DNA from: Ixodes scapularis
Taxonomy: Eukaryota > Arthropoda > Arachnida > Ixodida > Ixodidae
Reading direction: 5' to 3'
Assembly: GCF_016920785.2 (NCBI RefSeq)
Contig: NW_024609839.1
Coordinates: 19,407,085 to 19,471,084, forward strand
Length of the DNA stretch: 64,000 nt
Shown: piece after piece, positions 63,174 through 64,000 of the stretch
Layout of the letters: every line of letters starts with the position of its first letter
How positions within the stretch are numbered: the stretch's first letter is position 1
The notes under the pieces: model-generated
Databases searched by the model: none
Told to the model about the DNA's origin: nothing
Seen by the model: the letters and a program-made list of their open reading frames with translations, nothing else
Translations under genes and position numbers: made by a program

Positions 63174-63471
63174 CAGTGGTTCTCAAATGAGGGTCCGCGG
63201 ACCCTTTGGGGTCCGCGAAGCCCTGCCTCCTGGCGATAAAACTTGTCTTTTTTGCAGATTAAGAATAAACCTTCCATTTCTTGGGTGTGTTTTCTCGTGT
63301 ATACGTCAATAAGAGAAATCCACTTCAGGCTAGCCCTTAGTTACATCCATTTATTAAATCACTATCATAATTAATCAATAACTTTTCCTTCCCCTCACCG
63401 CGAATGGGGTCCTCCATCATATCCGGCGATCCACAAGGGGTCCGCGAAACATCAGTGGTTGAGAACCACTG
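63174..63471. mobile_element. hAT MITE with perfect 8 bp target duplication
   Basis: Left end CAGTGGTTCTCAAATGAGGG, right end on the other strand CAGTGGTTCTCAACCACTGA. GGTCCGCG follows at both ends. ATCTACGG flanks both sides (63166-63173 and 63472-63479). These are textbook hAT features. 298 bp, no transposase. It lies in the lamin intron within the diverged 90 bp repeat. Confidence 0.94.
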
Positions 63472-64000
63472 ATCTACGGTATCCTTTCCCGTGACAGAGT
63501 TTGTAGCGAATTCTCGCGTTTTTATTGCATCGTGAAACGCAAACTCGCCACATCCGTGATTCGTGGTGACGCTTTCCGTGTAGCATGTTTTATAATCCTG
63601 GTGTTCGTCGCTAACTTGATAAAATTGCTGTGCCACCCCATCTTTCCACAAGTTGTCTCTATTTTGGGTGAACGTCCACAAGGAATTTTTTGGTATTTGA
63701 TGTATCGGCCAGAGGGGTTCACAAATTAATCGAAGAATGCCTTAATTAAACGGGCGACAGAACAATGCGTTCCATCGGCCGTTCATTCGTACCCAGCTTC
63801 TATGCGCTCAGTTTGCTGGATCACGGAGCGCATACTAGTTCAGTGAAAACACTATCATCGTACCGTGGTACAATTTCGGTTTTGCCCGTGAGTCAAAATT
63901 CGTATCTCAACATAAATATTAACAAAAACAATTTTTTTTACAAACGTTTTGAGACATGTCCGTCCAAACCAGGTAGAAAAGAAAATTGCCTATGTTTAGT
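63472..64000 (+). other. lamin intron continues; no exon seen
   Basis: The tandem-repeat pattern continues to about 63590 and then ordinary AT-rich sequence follows. I looked for the next lamin exon and did not find it. Confidence 0.5.

Overview
The window looks like animal nuclear DNA from an arthropod with a large, repeat-rich genome. A hard tick or a close relative is my best guess. The guess rests on the mix seen here: CR1-like and I-like LINEs, Gypsy, several hAT groups, many TTAA-flanked MITEs, a tRNA-derived SINE, and lamin exons with GT-AG introns. It is an inference and no species can be named. There is no bacterial-style gene organisation. Almost all long open frames belong to transposable elements or are low-complexity artefacts.

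Layout. 0-5 kb: TTAA MITEs, one carrying a nested Tigger-like MITE, then other inverted-repeat elements. 5.5-8.4 kb: a nearly full CR1/Jockey-like LINE. 9-14 kb: GC-rich tandem repeats, a 405 bp tandem duplication, and an inverted-repeat element filled with about 25 CACGTG palindromes. 14.5-19 kb: hAT remnants, TTCGAA-rich arrays and a CATATG minisatellite. 19-31.5 kb: many MITEs and two pairs of diverged duplicated segments, with a few exon-like stretches on the minus strand. 33-42.8 kb: hAT fragments, a SINE, and a minus-strand Gypsy element split by a hAT element that itself carries a Tigger-like MITE, then a second large hAT. 43-50 kb: inverted repeats, a tRNA-Met-like sequence, a SINE split by a MITE, the second CATATG minisatellite and more MITEs. 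50.5 kb: an assembly gap of 100 N. 50.6-55.3 kb: a LINE whose ORF1 shows PHD, coiled-coil and SGNH-esterase features. 55.6-58.8 kb: an I-like LINE cut off inside its reverse transcriptase and joined to an unidentified coding-like stretch. 60-64 kb: two hAT elements, a Harbinger-like MITE, and two exons of a nuclear lamin on the plus strand.

How the parts relate. The only confidently named host gene is the lamin (61478-62600). Two of its introns, or one intron and the following stretch, have filled up with MITEs. The rest is a layered record of insertions. Several layers can be ordered because an unoccupied related copy lies in the same window: family A MITE with and without the Tigger insertion, a duplicated segment with and without a hAT MITE, and a SINE with and without a TTAA MITE. 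All LINE and Gypsy copies carry stops, frameshifts or truncations and look dead, though MITE families of this kind can be moved by transposases encoded elsewhere.
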